A DNA stretch of 64,000 nt from Pyramidobacter porci (GCF_009695745.1 NZ_VUNH01000006.1:62001-126000), one strand, 5' to 3'. Shown: positions 1 to 9,092, numbered from the stretch's first letter. Numbers and translations: made by a program. Notes: generated by a model from the sequence alone, not told the origin.

Positions 1-1293
1 CCCGCGTCAGTAGCGACATGCTTTGACGGCTACCCGATGGCGAAAAACGGCCGCGCGTCCCGCGCGCTTGGCATCGGTATTCTCGCCTCGTTCATAGGCA
101 CATTTGTTAGTGTTCTCATTTCCATGATCTTTTGTCCGATTCTAGCGCGCTATGCGGTGAAAATGGGGCCGTGGGAGTTTTTCTCACTGTGCTCCTGCGC
201 GATCATTCTCGTTGTGACGATGTCCAAAGGCAACATATTCAACGGTCTTATCGCCGGGCTGCTTGGCGTAATTATCTCCACGATCGGCATTGCCCCGATC
301 GACGGCGCGAAACGTTTCACGTTTGACATCGTCAACTTGTATAGTGGCGTCAACCAGATAGGTCTGATCCTCGGCGTGTTTGCCGTCGCCACACTGGTGA
401 AGAATTTCGCCAAAGGCGATACCAAAACACCCGACATCGATACCAAAAGCGTCACCGGTTTCGGCATACCGTTTGGCGAGTTTTTCTCATACTGGTTCCT
501 GATTGTAAAATCATTCTTTATCGGTCTGTGGATTGGTTTTCTGCCGGGGCTTGGAGCGGGGCTTGCCAATCTAGTTGCCTATGCTCAGGCAAAAGCGTCG
601 TCCAAGACGCCTGAGAAATTCGGCACGGGCTGCGACGAAGGCATCATCGCCTCTGAAACGTCAAATAACGCGGCAATCGGCGGCGCAATAATTCCGATGG
701 TGGCTCTAGGAATTCCCGGCGATACGCCGACAGCCATGCTCATCGGAGGACTGATGATCCACGGCATCGATGCCGGCCCACTTCTTATGGTCAACAACAG
801 GGAACTTGTGTACTGCTTCTTCGGCGTGCTGCTGTTCTCCGCCGTGTTGGTACTGGTTCTGCAATTTTTCGGCATGCGCACATTCCCGTACATTCTACGC
901 ACGCCGGTGTGCTATCTTTACGCGGCGATCCTCGCGATCTGCGTCGTCGGGGCGTATGCTGACTCGAACACGATATTCAACTGCGGTCTGATGATCGTCA
1001 TGGGCGGCGTGGCTATTCTGATGGCAGCTGGCAATCTCCCCACTTCGCCGTTCATCCTTGGTTACATTCTCGGGCCGATGCTTGAATCAAACCTGCGTCA
1101 AGGGCTAACATACAGTCAAAATGGTTTTGTAACGTTCGTCACGCGACCGGTCAGTCTGACGCTGCTGTTGATCGCTTTCGGCTCACTGGTCTGGCCATTC
1201 GTCCGCGACAGGCGCAAAGCTGAACGACACCTTTCCGGTACAGAAACTGAAATGGAAAAGATGTCGAAAGTTTTCGACGTCAAGGAAGATTGA
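1..1293 (+). CDS. Tripartite tricarboxylate transporter permease (TctA family), 5' end cut by window
   Basis: Large membrane permease subunit of a TTT (TctABC) transporter, which takes up tricarboxylates or other organic acids together with a periplasmic binding protein and a small TctB subunit. The reading frame is open to the first base, so the N-terminus (roughly 70-80 residues by family length of about 500) lies outside the window. The first visible residues give the FDGYPMAKNGRASRALGIG segment typical of TctA, and the conserved GLGAGLANLVAYAQAK and IPMVALGIPGDTPTAMLIGG glycine/proline-rich loops follow. At least nine hydrophobic segments are visible. The last 25 residues are charged and cytoplasmic-looking. 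TctB and TctC partners must lie upstream if present. Converges with the LysR gene 32 bases downstream. Substrate unknown. Confidence 0.9.
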   Translation, partial: PASVATCFDGYPMAKNGRASRALGIGILASFIGTFVSVLISMIFCPILARYAVKMGPWEFFSLCSCAIILVVTMSKGNIFNGLIAGLLGVIISTIGIAPIDGAKRFTFDIVNLYSGVNQIGLILGVFAVATLVKNFAKGDTKTPDIDTKSVTGFGIPFGEFFSYWFLIVKSFFIGLWIGFLPGLGAGLANLVAYAQAKASSKTPEKFGTGCDEGIIASETSNNAAIGGAIIPMVALGIPGDTPTAMLIGGLMIHGIDAGPLLMVNNRELVYCFFGVLLFSAVLVLVLQFFGMRTFPYILRTPVCYLYAAILAICVVGAYADSNTIFNCGLMIVMGGVAILMAAGNLPTSPFILGYILGPMLESNLRQGLTYSQNGFVTFVTRPVSLTLLLIAFGSLVWPFVRDRRKAERHLSGTETEMEKMSKVFDVKED

Positions 1294-1325
1294 TTAAAAA
1301 ACACGTTTTCTGCTGGGGAAAGTTC

Positions 1326-2228
1326 TTACTGTTGTTGTTCCAGCCTTTTGAAGAACTCTGTTAGCGCAGAGATCAGGGCTTCTTTCTCCGTAGCTTTGTA
1401 CGTTCTCGACTGCCTGTTCGTGACGATTGAGCAGGTGCGGCGCTCCGGTTCCTGCGCAAGCAAGTAGTAATCCAGATTGTACTGTTGGGCGAAGGAGCGC
1501 GCGATTGACAGCGGCAGAATAGACCAGTAGGGCGAATTGCTCAACATTGGCGGTAAAATCTGGGCAAAACTAGTCTGTACGAACGGACGTTTTTCCTCCC
1601 ACCAGCTCTTGCGCCACTGAGTAAATGAAGGAGTAATATCGAAAAAAAGTTCGCGCGAGACATCCAAATCTTTGGGATGCACGATCTTTCGGGAGTATTC
1701 AGCGCGATTGGCTTTCGACGTAAGAAGCACATACGATTCACGATATACCGGAACGATCTGGAGCTGCTCGTGAAACAGACTGGTTTCGCGATTGGTCAGT
1801 CCGATATCGCTCGATCCGCTTTCGAGAGAGTCGAAAATCTCCCAAGAGTGACTGTTGTGGATTGACAGAGCCAGATTTTTGTGACTCTGTGCATAATCGA
1901 AAAAAAACTTAGGCAGCAGATACGAACCAATGCTTTCAGTACAGGCGATTTTCACGGACGTGCGGGCCGTTTCGTTACGCAAGGCGTATGCCGACTCATA
2001 CAGATCAGCCCACTGCTGGATGATAGGCAGCAGACGCACGCCCTGTGCAGTTAGTTCGATCGTCTTCTGCCCACGTTCACGCAAAACGAGCTGAAAGCCG
2101 AACTCGCGTTCGAGATTCTGAAGGCGCTGCGTTACAGCGGACTGGGTAAGCCCAACAACGCGGGCCGTCTGAGTGATGTTGCGCGAATTACACAGTTCCA
2201 GATAGATTTTAGCGTCTTTGAAATCCAT
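1326..2228 (-). CDS. LysR family transcriptional regulator
   Basis: 300-residue DNA-binding regulator of normal LysR length. Residues 1-60 form the winged helix-turn-helix (SRNITQTARVVGLTQSAVTQ then RLQNLEREFG), and residues about 90-295 form the periplasmic-binding-protein-like effector domain. It is transcribed divergently from the N-acyl-D-amino acid deacylase that starts at 2393, with a 164-base shared upstream region, so that gene is its most likely target. The C-terminus abuts the TctA gene convergently. The effector cannot be read from the sequence; an N-acyl amino acid would be the natural guess from context. Confidence 0.92.
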   Translation of the reverse strand: MDFKDAKIYLELCNSRNITQTARVVGLTQSAVTQRLQNLEREFGFQLVLRERGQKTIELTAQGVRLLPIIQQWADLYESAYALRNETARTSVKIACTESIGSYLLPKFFFDYAQSHKNLALSIHNSHSWEIFDSLESGSSDIGLTNRETSLFHEQLQIVPVYRESYVLLTSKANRAEYSRKIVHPKDLDVSRELFFDITPSFTQWRKSWWEEKRPFVQTSFAQILPPMLSNSPYWSILPLSIARSFAQQYNLDYYLLAQEPERRTCSIVTNRQSRTYKATEKEALISALTEFFKRLEQQQ

Positions 2229-2392
2229 CGCTGTGTTCCTCTCATCATTTCAAAAGATTCTGTTTCGGAGAGAAAGCATTGTATTTTACGGAGCCGCGCC
2301 CCGTTGCAAAACGATGAAACAGCTTTGACCATTTTGAATGAAGGTCATCTAACGCGTCTATTTTATCAAAAAGTAAGGAGCTACGATCACAT

Positions 2393-3937
2393 ATGAACGA
2401 AGCAACGCTGATCAAAAACGTGACGATTTACGATGGCACGGGCGGACGCCCCTTTGGGAGCGATGTGCTCATCAGGGATGGTCTGATCCATAAGGTGGCG
2501 CGCTTCATCAGTACTGTGGATTGCAAAACGATCGATGGTGCCGGAAAGATCCTCACCCCTGGTTTTATTAACTGTCATAGTCACTGCGAGCTTTACCCAT
2601 TTAACAACCCACAGATGCTCCAGTCGGTCGGCCAGGGTATCACAACGGAGCTGGTCGGGCAGGATGGTCTGTCGGTCGCGCCGATTGACGACTTTCACGC
2701 CGCCGAACTAACGGAAAATATGATCTGCCTGTGCGGCAAAGCTGAAAAAACGTTTTGGTGGCGCAGTCACGCTGATTTCATGCGCCTCGTCGAAGAGCAG
2801 AATCCTGCCTGTCGTTTCGTGGGCCTGCTCGGCTCCGGTACGATACGAATGAACATTATGGGTAGCGAAAATCGCCCTGCCACGACAAGTGAGATCCGAG
2901 CTATGCAGGACTTGATCGAACAAGGTATGGAAGAAGGTGCTCGCGGCCTCTCATTCGGTCTGATCTACCCGCCTAGCAGTTACGCTTCAACCGAGGAGAT
3001 GGTTGAGGTGTGTAAGGCCGTCGCAAAACATGATGGCATCATCATGGTACACATGCGCAGCGAGATGGATCTGTTGCTGGAGTCGTTCGAGGAAATGGTC
3101 CACATCATGAAGGCAAGTGGCGTGCGGCTTGAGATCTCCCATCTCAAATCGCTCGGTCCCCGCAATTGGGGCAGCGTGAGGATGATCCTCGACCGCATGG
3201 ACGAACTTCAGGCACAAGGATATGATATCGGTTTCGATCAGTACCCATGGGACGCCGGCAGCACCGGTCTGAAAGCAACCGTTCCCGACTGGGCGTATTC
3301 CGGCGGCGAGGACGCCTTTGAGGCACGCCTTGCTGATTCCGCCGAATACAAAAGAATCTACAATGAAACCGCGCGCATCCTCCACAACCGCGGTGATGGG
3401 GAACGCGTCCAGATTGCTTCCATTCCCGAGAGCACGGAAGATTTCTCCTGGATGCCCGGTCTTCGCATTGACGAAATCGCCCACCGCCTCGGCATGGACG
3501 AAGTGACCGCCGTGCTGTATATCTTGTCTAAGACACGCTCGTCCGTACTGTGCGTGTATCACTCCATCAGCGAAGATGACGTTCAGGCCGTCATGCGTAG
3601 CCCATGGCATGTCGTCTGTACCGACGGCATCATCGGCGCCGTGCCGCATCCGCGAGTTTATTCCAGTTATCCCCGCTTCCTCGGTCACTATGTACGTGAT
3701 ATGAAGATCATGCCGCTCGAGACGGCTGTCAATCATATCGCCGGTGAACCGGCACGGAGACTACGGCTATGGGACCGCGGCATAATTCGGGAAGGCATGT
3801 CAGCCGACCTTGTACTACTTGACTATGAACGAATCAACGCCACAAACAGCTATGTTAATCCCATAAAGCTCCCAGAAGGTATCTGCAAAGTTTGGGTAAA
3901 GGGCATTCTCCGCTACGAAGAAGGCATGAAACTGTAA
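2393..3937 (+). CDS. N-acyl-D-amino acid deacylase family amidohydrolase
   Basis: 514-residue amidohydrolase-superfamily enzyme resembling D-aminoacylase, which removes the acyl group from N-acyl-D-amino acids. Residues 1-55 form the N-terminal part of the composite beta-sandwich, then the metal-binding HxH occurs in LTPGFINCHSHCE (His62, His64). Further family signatures are GARGLSFGLIYPP near residue 185, the HMRSE segment near 219 that supplies a metal ligand, and ISHLKSLGPRNWG near 250. The C-terminus (RLWDRGIIREGMSADLVLLD) is the usual end of the family and returns to the sandwich. Dihydroorotase-like or other D-hydantoinase-related activity cannot be excluded. Regulated probably by the divergent LysR gene. 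A hairpin followed by a T-run lies just after the stop. Confidence 0.88.
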   Translation: MNEATLIKNVTIYDGTGGRPFGSDVLIRDGLIHKVARFISTVDCKTIDGAGKILTPGFINCHSHCELYPFNNPQMLQSVGQGITTELVGQDGLSVAPIDDFHAAELTENMICLCGKAEKTFWWRSHADFMRLVEEQNPACRFVGLLGSGTIRMNIMGSENRPATTSEIRAMQDLIEQGMEEGARGLSFGLIYPPSSYASTEEMVEVCKAVAKHDGIIMVHMRSEMDLLLESFEEMVHIMKASGVRLEISHLKSLGPRNWGSVRMILDRMDELQAQGYDIGFDQYPWDAGSTGLKATVPDWAYSGGEDAFEARLADSAEYKRIYNETARILHNRGDGERVQIASIPESTEDFSWMPGLRIDEIAHRLGMDEVTAVLYILSKTRSSVLCVYHSISEDDVQAVMRSPWHVVCTDGIIGAVPHPRVYSSYPRFLGHYVRDMKIMPLETAVNHIAGEPARRLRLWDRGIIREGMSADLVLLDYERINATNSYVNPIKLPEGICKVWVKGILRYEEGMKL

Positions 3938-3942
3938 CACAA

Positions 3943-3988
3943 TTGCCCCACTCGCCAGCACTTGCTGCTAGCGCGCGGGGTAATTTTT
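3943..3988 (+). terminator. Rho-independent terminator after the deacylase gene
   Basis: TTGCCCC pairs with GGGGTAA around a nested CAGCA/TGCTG hairpin and is followed by TTTTT. It starts six bases after the deacylase stop codon. Confidence 0.6.
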
Positions 3989-4045
3989 CTTTCGGTATTT
4001 CATATTCATCCAATACTCTTGAATACTCGTATCAAAATCTTGATC

Positions 4046-4900
4046 TTATGGCTCGTAAAAAGTTTCGTAGTCAGAATAAAACTGTTCAAGTTGACTTAAA
4101 GATTTCACGTAGTTTTTGTAATGTGAAATACCATAAGCAAAAATTGAATTGAGGAGCGACATGCAACCTACATAGGACGCTACGTAATTCTGCGTTCGTG
4201 TCGAACATGTAAAAACCAAATCTGCATAAACATATGACGGTGAAAGCTTGTCATCTGTCACTAAAACGATAGGGATTTTTCTGTCATGCAGCGTTTTGAG
4301 CATCTTGACCACATCTTTTGAATAGCGATTGAATGAAAAGGCCATAACTAAATCGTCAGAATGAACCGTAAGCATTTTGTCGATGTAATCACCAATTCCG
4401 GGCGTAATCGGAAAAACCGTAAGTCCTTGCATACGCAACAACAAACTTGTATAGGTTGCAAAGATTGCCGAGGTTCGGAATCCCATCGTATAGATAATAT
4501 GAGCTTTTTCAGCTAGCTGAAAAAATTTTTTTATGTTTTCCTGATTAATCGGGTTACCCATTGTCCTGTGAATATTCTCGATATCTAATCTTGTTACTTC
4601 ATCCAAAACGCTCTGTTGGTGTGCCTCGGTGAAATTATTGTCGTTGATATTGTAGTGACTGATCAAAGTTTGCTGAATATGATCCTGCATCGCCTGCTTG
4701 AACTCCGAAAATGCGGAATACTGCATTTCAGTACAAAATTTTATCACTGATGTCACGCTTACGCCGGCAGCTGTCGCTACATCAGTAATCGTACAAAAAG
4801 GAATGTCGCTGTAATGCTCCATGATGTAGGTCGCAACTTTTCTCACTGCGGGAGAAAAAACAGATTGTCGCTTTTGAATTTTTTCCAGGAAATTTTGCAT
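4046..4900 (-). CDS. MurR/RpiR family transcriptional regulator
   Basis: 284-residue regulator. Residues 1-75 form the RpiR-type helix-turn-helix (CTITDVATAAGVSVTSVIKF), and residues about 115-250 form a SIS (sugar isomerase) sensor domain (AHIIYTMGFRTSAIF, DLVMAFSFNRYSKDVVKM, IPIVLVTDDKLSP). The start at 4900 is preferred over an in-frame ATG at 4930 because a strong ribosome site (AGGTGGAG) sits six bases before it. It is divergent from the ornithine cyclodeaminase gene across about 250 bases containing a TTTGT-N8-ACAAA inverted repeat, so it probably controls the opine-type operon. RpiR members linked to amino acid rather than sugar genes are known, so a phosphosugar ligand should not be assumed. 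Confidence 0.9.
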   Translation of the reverse strand: MQNFLEKIQKRQSVFSPAVRKVATYIMEHYSDIPFCTITDVATAAGVSVTSVIKFCTEMQYSAFSEFKQAMQDHIQQTLISHYNINDNNFTEAHQQSVLDEVTRLDIENIHRTMGNPINQENIKKFFQLAEKAHIIYTMGFRTSAIFATYTSLLLRMQGLTVFPITPGIGDYIDKMLTVHSDDLVMAFSFNRYSKDVVKMLKTLHDRKIPIVLVTDDKLSPSYVYADLVFTCSTRTQNYVASYVGCMSLLNSIFAYGISHYKNYVKSLSQLEQFYSDYETFYEP

Positions 4901-5020
4901 TGCAGCTCCACCTCGATTTATATCCATCATAACAAATTTCCGCTTGAATCACATCATGAATATCTCAGAAGATGAAGATCTCAAGGGTTTAATAAAGTTT
5001 TTCTCATTCATTCAAAAAAA

Positions 5021-5038
5021 TTTGTCCATGTATACAAA
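5021..5038. promoter_or_regulatory. Candidate RpiR operator, TTTGT-N8-ACAAA
   Basis: Inverted repeat in the AT-rich spacer between the divergent RpiR gene and the cyclodeaminase operon, just upstream of the candidate promoter at 5056-5083. Assignment to RpiR rests on position only. Confidence 0.3.
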
Positions 5039-5055
5039 ATAATTTTATTTTTTTG

Positions 5056-5083
5056 TTGAAAGAAAAAAATTTTATGCTAGCAT
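5056..5083 (+). promoter_or_regulatory. Candidate sigma-70 promoter of the cyclodeaminase operon
   Basis: TTGAAA, 16-base spacer, then TAGCAT preceded by TG (extended -10). It lies 67 bases before the start codon at 5150. Confidence 0.4.
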
Positions 5084-5149
5084 TAAATTACATCATACGA
5101 TGTTACAAAAACAGTTCGGCGAATTTTATTCCAAAAGGAGCGCGACGCA

Positions 5150-6178
5150 ATGAGTACTTCACATCTCGAAATTTTATTTTTGAACAACGAGGAGGTCAAT
5201 TCTCTAGCGGGCAATTCTATGCCGGATGTTATTCACGATATCGAACGAGTTCTCTCGATGCTTGACAAGGGAGAAGCAATCAATGCCGGTAAAATCGTTC
5301 TTCATTGGGGAAAAACCATCGAAGAAGAGAACATTTATGGGCGCATCAATGCCATGCCAGGTTTTGTCGGCGGCGAATACAACATGGCTGGCATTAAATG
5401 GATTGGCAGCAATCCCAACAACTACAAACAAGGACTGCCGCGTGCAACCGTAACCGTGATTCTGAACGATCCAATATCTAAAGTGCCGGTATGTATTTCT
5501 GACGCGACCACGGTCAGCGCCAAGCGTACTGGCGCCGTTGCCGGATTGGCGATGAAGTACCTCGCGGTGCAAAACGCACAAACAATGACGATATTCGGTG
5601 CGGGGGCACAGTCGCGTACGCAGCTCGAAGCCGCCATGGTCGTTCGTCCGTCCATCAAGGAAGTTTATATTACTGACATCGTATTTGAACGCGCCGAAAG
5701 CTACGCCGCGGAAATGACCGCAAAGTATCCCGGTCTCAAAGTTACGGCAGTTCAAGACGCCTCTGATGCCTGCAGAAAGAGCGACATTATCAGCACTGTA
5801 ACCATTGCGACAGAGCCTGTTGTGCAGGCGGAATGGATTAAAAAGGGCGCTCTCATGATCAATAATGCTGATTATGAATACACATATGACTGCGTAAAGT
5901 TGGCCGACAAGATTTTCGTTGATACATGGGAAACTATCAAACATCGTATGATTAGCACTGTAGCTCTGATGTGGCGAGATGGTCTGTTTAAGGACGAACA
6001 GATCACGGCTGAGCTTGGTGAGATTATCAACGGCAAAAAGAAAGGGCGTGAGAATGACGAAGAAACAATTTACTTTAACGCCGTCGGTATGGGCATCGAA
6101 GATATCGCTGTCGTGACCAGGGCTTATCATAAGGCCGTGAAACAGGGCGTAGGTACTAAAGTTCCGTACTGGGTATAA
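5150..6178 (+). CDS. Ornithine cyclodeaminase / mu-crystallin family protein
   Basis: 342-residue NAD(P)-dependent enzyme of the ornithine cyclodeaminase family, which includes ornithine and lysine cyclodeaminases, alanine dehydrogenase, and opine-catabolism and ketimine reductase members. The Rossmann nucleotide site reads TMTIFGAGAQSRTQLEAAM around residue 145. The N-terminal substrate domain contains the family's PGFVGG...AGIKWIGSNPNNY signature near residues 64-85, and SDATTVSAKRTGAVAGLA follows. The start has a good ribosome site (AAGGAG). It is the first gene of an apparent operon with a GltS-like symporter and an octopine/nopaline dehydrogenase family gene. That company favours opine or imino acid chemistry over simple ornithine-to-proline conversion, but the substrate is not determinable here. 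Confidence 0.88.
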   Translation: MSTSHLEILFLNNEEVNSLAGNSMPDVIHDIERVLSMLDKGEAINAGKIVLHWGKTIEEENIYGRINAMPGFVGGEYNMAGIKWIGSNPNNYKQGLPRATVTVILNDPISKVPVCISDATTVSAKRTGAVAGLAMKYLAVQNAQTMTIFGAGAQSRTQLEAAMVVRPSIKEVYITDIVFERAESYAAEMTAKYPGLKVTAVQDASDACRKSDIISTVTIATEPVVQAEWIKKGALMINNADYEYTYDCVKLADKIFVDTWETIKHRMISTVALMWRDGLFKDEQITAELGEIINGKKKGRENDEETIYFNAVGMGIEDIAVVTRAYHKAVKQGVGTKVPYWV

Positions 6179-6206
6179 CCCTCCGCCTCGCTCTATTCTG
6201 ATACTA

Positions 6207-6335
6207 CTTCTCAATTAAAAGGTCGAACGCAAGGGCGCTGCAAGGGAGATTCACAAAGCGAGCTACACAGACTGCGCAGCAGTCGAGTATGTTCGATCGA
6301 CTGAACTTCCTCGCAGTGCCCCGTAAACTATGTTA
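6207..6335 (+). repeat. Structured intergenic element, copy 1
   Basis: About 130 bases with clear similarity to 8950-9092; by eye the ~67-base core from 6242 is roughly four-fifths identical. Predicted fold: a closing stem GGGCGCTGC (6233-6241) with GCAGTGCCC (6313-6321), and an internal hairpin GACTG-CGCAG-CAGTC (near 6270-6284). It lies between the cyclodeaminase stop and the symporter start, so it could be a leader RNA for the symporter or a mobile miniature element. It does not match the riboswitch signatures I can recall. Confidence 0.55.
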
Positions 6336-6416
6336 ATGTGTTTTATCAAGAAGAAGTATAAGATTCTCAGACAAATATTATGATGGGTCTATATTTTTGA
6401 GAAAGGAGTCCCCACT

Positions 6417-7799
6417 ATGTTCCCTCTGGAAAAAATCACAGGCGGTACGCTCAATAATCTGCTGTTTTATATCAGCATCGTCGGTTTATTGCTTGTCGTC
6501 GCAAGCCTTATCCGGCTTAAAGTCCGTTTTTTGCGCAAGGCGTTTATCCCCGCTTCCTTGCTGGGAGGTCTCATCGGGTTAGCTTTAGGGCCACATGCGT
6601 TGAAAATTATTCCTGCGACGATGATGACATCTATCGGTTCTTTGCCGGGAACAATGATTACGATCGTCTTCTCATGCATGCTGTTGGGAGTCAAAAAAGA
6701 AGAAACGGGGGCGCATGCTCTTCATGACAGCGTGACGGGGCTTCTGTGGCTCTGGTCAAATAGTTTCATGCAGGTAGGCGCTACCTCGTTGCTGTGCGCT
6801 GTCGCGCTGATCCCAATTTTCAATATTAACCCGCTGTTCGGCTCTCTCTTCGAAATTGGTTTTGCCGGAGGCCATGGAACGGCGGGCGGCATGGCATCGC
6901 TCTTCGAAGATCCGACATTGCTTAATTGGAGCGACGGCGCATCGCTGGCGCCTACCGTCGCTACCATTGGTCTCCTGGTCGGCATTTTTGGCGGAATGGT
7001 AGCCATTAACTACGGCGTTCGCAAAAGATACACAAAAATTTTAGCGGAACCCGCGCAGGGCAACGATGTACTTGAAATTTATCCCGAAGGCAACCGCTCG
7101 GCAAGCTCTAACATGACTGTCAGCCAAGATGTTGTCGAACCTTTTGCCCTTCATTTAGGCGTCATTGGTATCGCTGTTATTATAGGTCGCTTGATCGTCT
7201 GGGGGGTTGGCATTGTCTTCAAGTACAAGGGTTTGCCGCTCTTCCCCTTCGCCATGATCGGCGGTTGGATGATCAACTTCGTTATTCAGCACAGCTCGCT
7301 CCGCGATTTGTTCGACCGCGCTACGTTTCAGCGCATTCAGGGCATGGCCCTTGAAATTTTGATTGTCGCAGCGATGGCTTCTATTAAGATTCCAGTTGTG
7401 GTCGAATATTGGATGCCGCTGCTGATTGCCACTGTCATTATTACAGTCTTCATGTATTTCTGGCTGTTCTGGCTGAGCCCGCGCGTTTTTTCCCATTGTT
7501 GGTTTGAGCAGGGCATCATTCGATTCGGTGCATTTACTGGTGTAGCCGCTGTTGGCTATATGCTGCTTCGTACGTCAGATCCTAAGATGGAAACGGATGC
7601 TGGAACCATTTATGCTCTTGGGTGTCCTCTCATGAGCCCTTTTATCGGCGGTGGGCTAGTGACGACAATGTATCCGTACTTTATCAAAAACTTTGGCGCA
7701 CTGGCGGCAGGGTTGACTCTCTGTACGGCTTCAATTGCCCTGATCGTTGTGATGCGTTTGTTCTTCTGGAATAGGACTATTCAGAAACAACAGCGATAA
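6417..7799 (+). CDS. Sodium/glutamate symporter-like permease (GltS family)
   Basis: 460-residue inner-membrane transporter related to GltS, which imports glutamate with sodium. About ten to twelve hydrophobic segments are visible in two inverted halves, including the glycine-rich re-entrant region FAGGHGTAGGMASLFEDP near residues 150-167, a hallmark of the GltS fold. A hydrophilic loop (residues about 200-240) separates the halves. The start follows GAAAGGAG. It is slightly longer than enteric GltS (about 400). Its position between a cyclodeaminase and an opine dehydrogenase suggests it carries an amino acid or opine-type dicarboxylate rather than necessarily glutamate. Confidence 0.87.
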   Translation: MFPLEKITGGTLNNLLFYISIVGLLLVVASLIRLKVRFLRKAFIPASLLGGLIGLALGPHALKIIPATMMTSIGSLPGTMITIVFSCMLLGVKKEETGAHALHDSVTGLLWLWSNSFMQVGATSLLCAVALIPIFNINPLFGSLFEIGFAGGHGTAGGMASLFEDPTLLNWSDGASLAPTVATIGLLVGIFGGMVAINYGVRKRYTKILAEPAQGNDVLEIYPEGNRSASSNMTVSQDVVEPFALHLGVIGIAVIIGRLIVWGVGIVFKYKGLPLFPFAMIGGWMINFVIQHSSLRDLFDRATFQRIQGMALEILIVAAMASIKIPVVVEYWMPLLIATVIITVFMYFWLFWLSPRVFSHCWFEQGIIRFGAFTGVAAVGYMLLRTSDPKMETDAGTIYALGCPLMSPFIGGGLVTTMYPYFIKNFGALAAGLTLCTASIALIVVMRLFFWNRTIQKQQR

Positions 7800-7828
7800 G
7801 TCTATTCTATGCGAGAGGAAGCTTTTTT

Positions 7829-8944
7829 ATGGAAGCGAGTGTTACAGTTATTGGTGCAGGGAATGGCGGAACGGCGATCGCCGCATACCTTTCCAGCCAA
7901 GGCGTAAAAGTAAATCTATGTGACCTTTTTCCACAGTACATTACAGGCATTCAACAAGCAAGTGGCATTAATCTAACTGTGAACGGGCGAACATCACACT
8001 GTCAGTTGAATTTAGTGACGACTGATATTCCTCTTGCCATTCAGGATATTCATTTGATCATGGTTGTCACACCTTCTTTTACTCATCGGTTGATTGCAAA
8101 AGCTTGTTGCAATGCGTTGGAAGAGGGACAGACTGTTATCTTGAATCCTGGACGTACTGGAGGAGCTTTGGATTTTCTTAATGTAATCCGTAGTCGGGGC
8201 TGCAAGGCTGACGTTACTATTGCGGAGGCACAGACACTGATCTATGCTTGTCGTAAGACGGGGCCCTCGTCTGTGGAAATCAGTGGTATAAAGAAAAAGA
8301 TCCTTCTGGGAGCTCTTCCGGCAAACCGTACGGAACAGGTATTGGTAATGCTCAAGCCTTTTTATCCACAGTTCGTAGCAGCGAAGAACTGTCTGGAGAC
8401 AAGTCTTTCTAACATTGGTGCGCTTTTCCATCCAACTCCGCTGTTGCTGAATATCGGCAGGGTTGAGAGTGAAACTGGTGGTTTTCGTTATTACCTTGAT
8501 GGGATTTCCCCTTCCGTGGCTGTTCTGGTCAAGGAGATTGACAATGAACGTATGGCCGTTGCCGCTGCTTATGGTGTGAGCGTCCTCAGTGCAGAAGAAT
8601 GGCTGGTTGAATCGTATGATACTCATGGAGAGGATTTGTATCATTTGATTCAGAATAATGCCGCCTACAGCACAATCAAGGCACCAAAGACAATTGATGC
8701 CCGTTATATTACTGAGGATGTTCCAATGAGCCTTGTGCCAATCTCCGAGCTGGGGCGTAAAGCGGGCATTGCCACGCCTAATATCGACGCTGTTATCCAG
8801 CTGACAAGCGCAATCTATAAACGAGATTTCCGAGCGAGCGGCCGCTGTTTAAAGAATCTTGGTCTTGACAGTATGGAGAGGGAACAAATTATTCATTATT
8901 TTGAGACTGGCAGCCTGGCAACAGTTGATCCAAATTGGCATTAA
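7829..8944 (+). CDS. NAD/NADP octopine/nopaline dehydrogenase family protein
   Basis: 371-residue two-domain dehydrogenase. The N-terminal Rossmann domain opens with VTVIGAGNGGTAIAAYLSSQ (residues 5-24). The C-terminal half is the all-helical octopine dehydrogenase domain, with SNIGALFHPTPLLLNIGRVE near residue 195 containing the conserved catalytic-type histidine. Members reductively condense an amino acid with a keto acid (or the reverse) to make or break opines, including staphylopine-type metallophores. No nicotianamine synthase-like partner is seen here, so metallophore synthesis is not supported. It lies 29 bases after the symporter and is probably cotranscribed. Direction of reaction and substrates unknown. 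Confidence 0.87.
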   Translation: MEASVTVIGAGNGGTAIAAYLSSQGVKVNLCDLFPQYITGIQQASGINLTVNGRTSHCQLNLVTTDIPLAIQDIHLIMVVTPSFTHRLIAKACCNALEEGQTVILNPGRTGGALDFLNVIRSRGCKADVTIAEAQTLIYACRKTGPSSVEISGIKKKILLGALPANRTEQVLVMLKPFYPQFVAAKNCLETSLSNIGALFHPTPLLLNIGRVESETGGFRYYLDGISPSVAVLVKEIDNERMAVAAAYGVSVLSAEEWLVESYDTHGEDLYHLIQNNAAYSTIKAPKTIDARYITEDVPMSLVPISELGRKAGIATPNIDAVIQLTSAIYKRDFRASGRCLKNLGLDSMEREQIIHYFETGSLATVDPNWH

Positions 8945-8949
8945 TAACT

Positions 8950-9092
8950 ATTTCTTAATTAAAACACTGAATAGCAATGGCGTCTCGAGGGAGATCCACA
9001 GAGCGAGTTACGCAGACTGCGCAGCCGGTGAGATAGTTCCGAGCAACTGAACTTTTCTTGAGGTGCTTCAGGACCGTCGTTAAACTATTCTA
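8950..9092 (+). repeat. Structured intergenic element, copy 2
   Basis: Diverged second copy of the element at 6207-6335, starting a few bases after the opine dehydrogenase stop. The closing stem is preserved with different bases: GCGTCTCGAG (8980-8989) pairs with CTTGAGGTGC (9057-9066) through Watson-Crick and wobble pairs, while the internal ACTG...CGGT hairpin (around 9016-9028) changes with it. Base changes that keep pairing argue for an RNA or cruciform structure under selection. Confidence 0.55.

Noticed and set aside
6207-6335. Reading the structured element as a T-box, glycine or lysine riboswitch
   Set aside because: None of the conserved cores of those classes (such as the T-box TGGNACCGCG) is present, and copy 2 is followed by no gene it could regulate.
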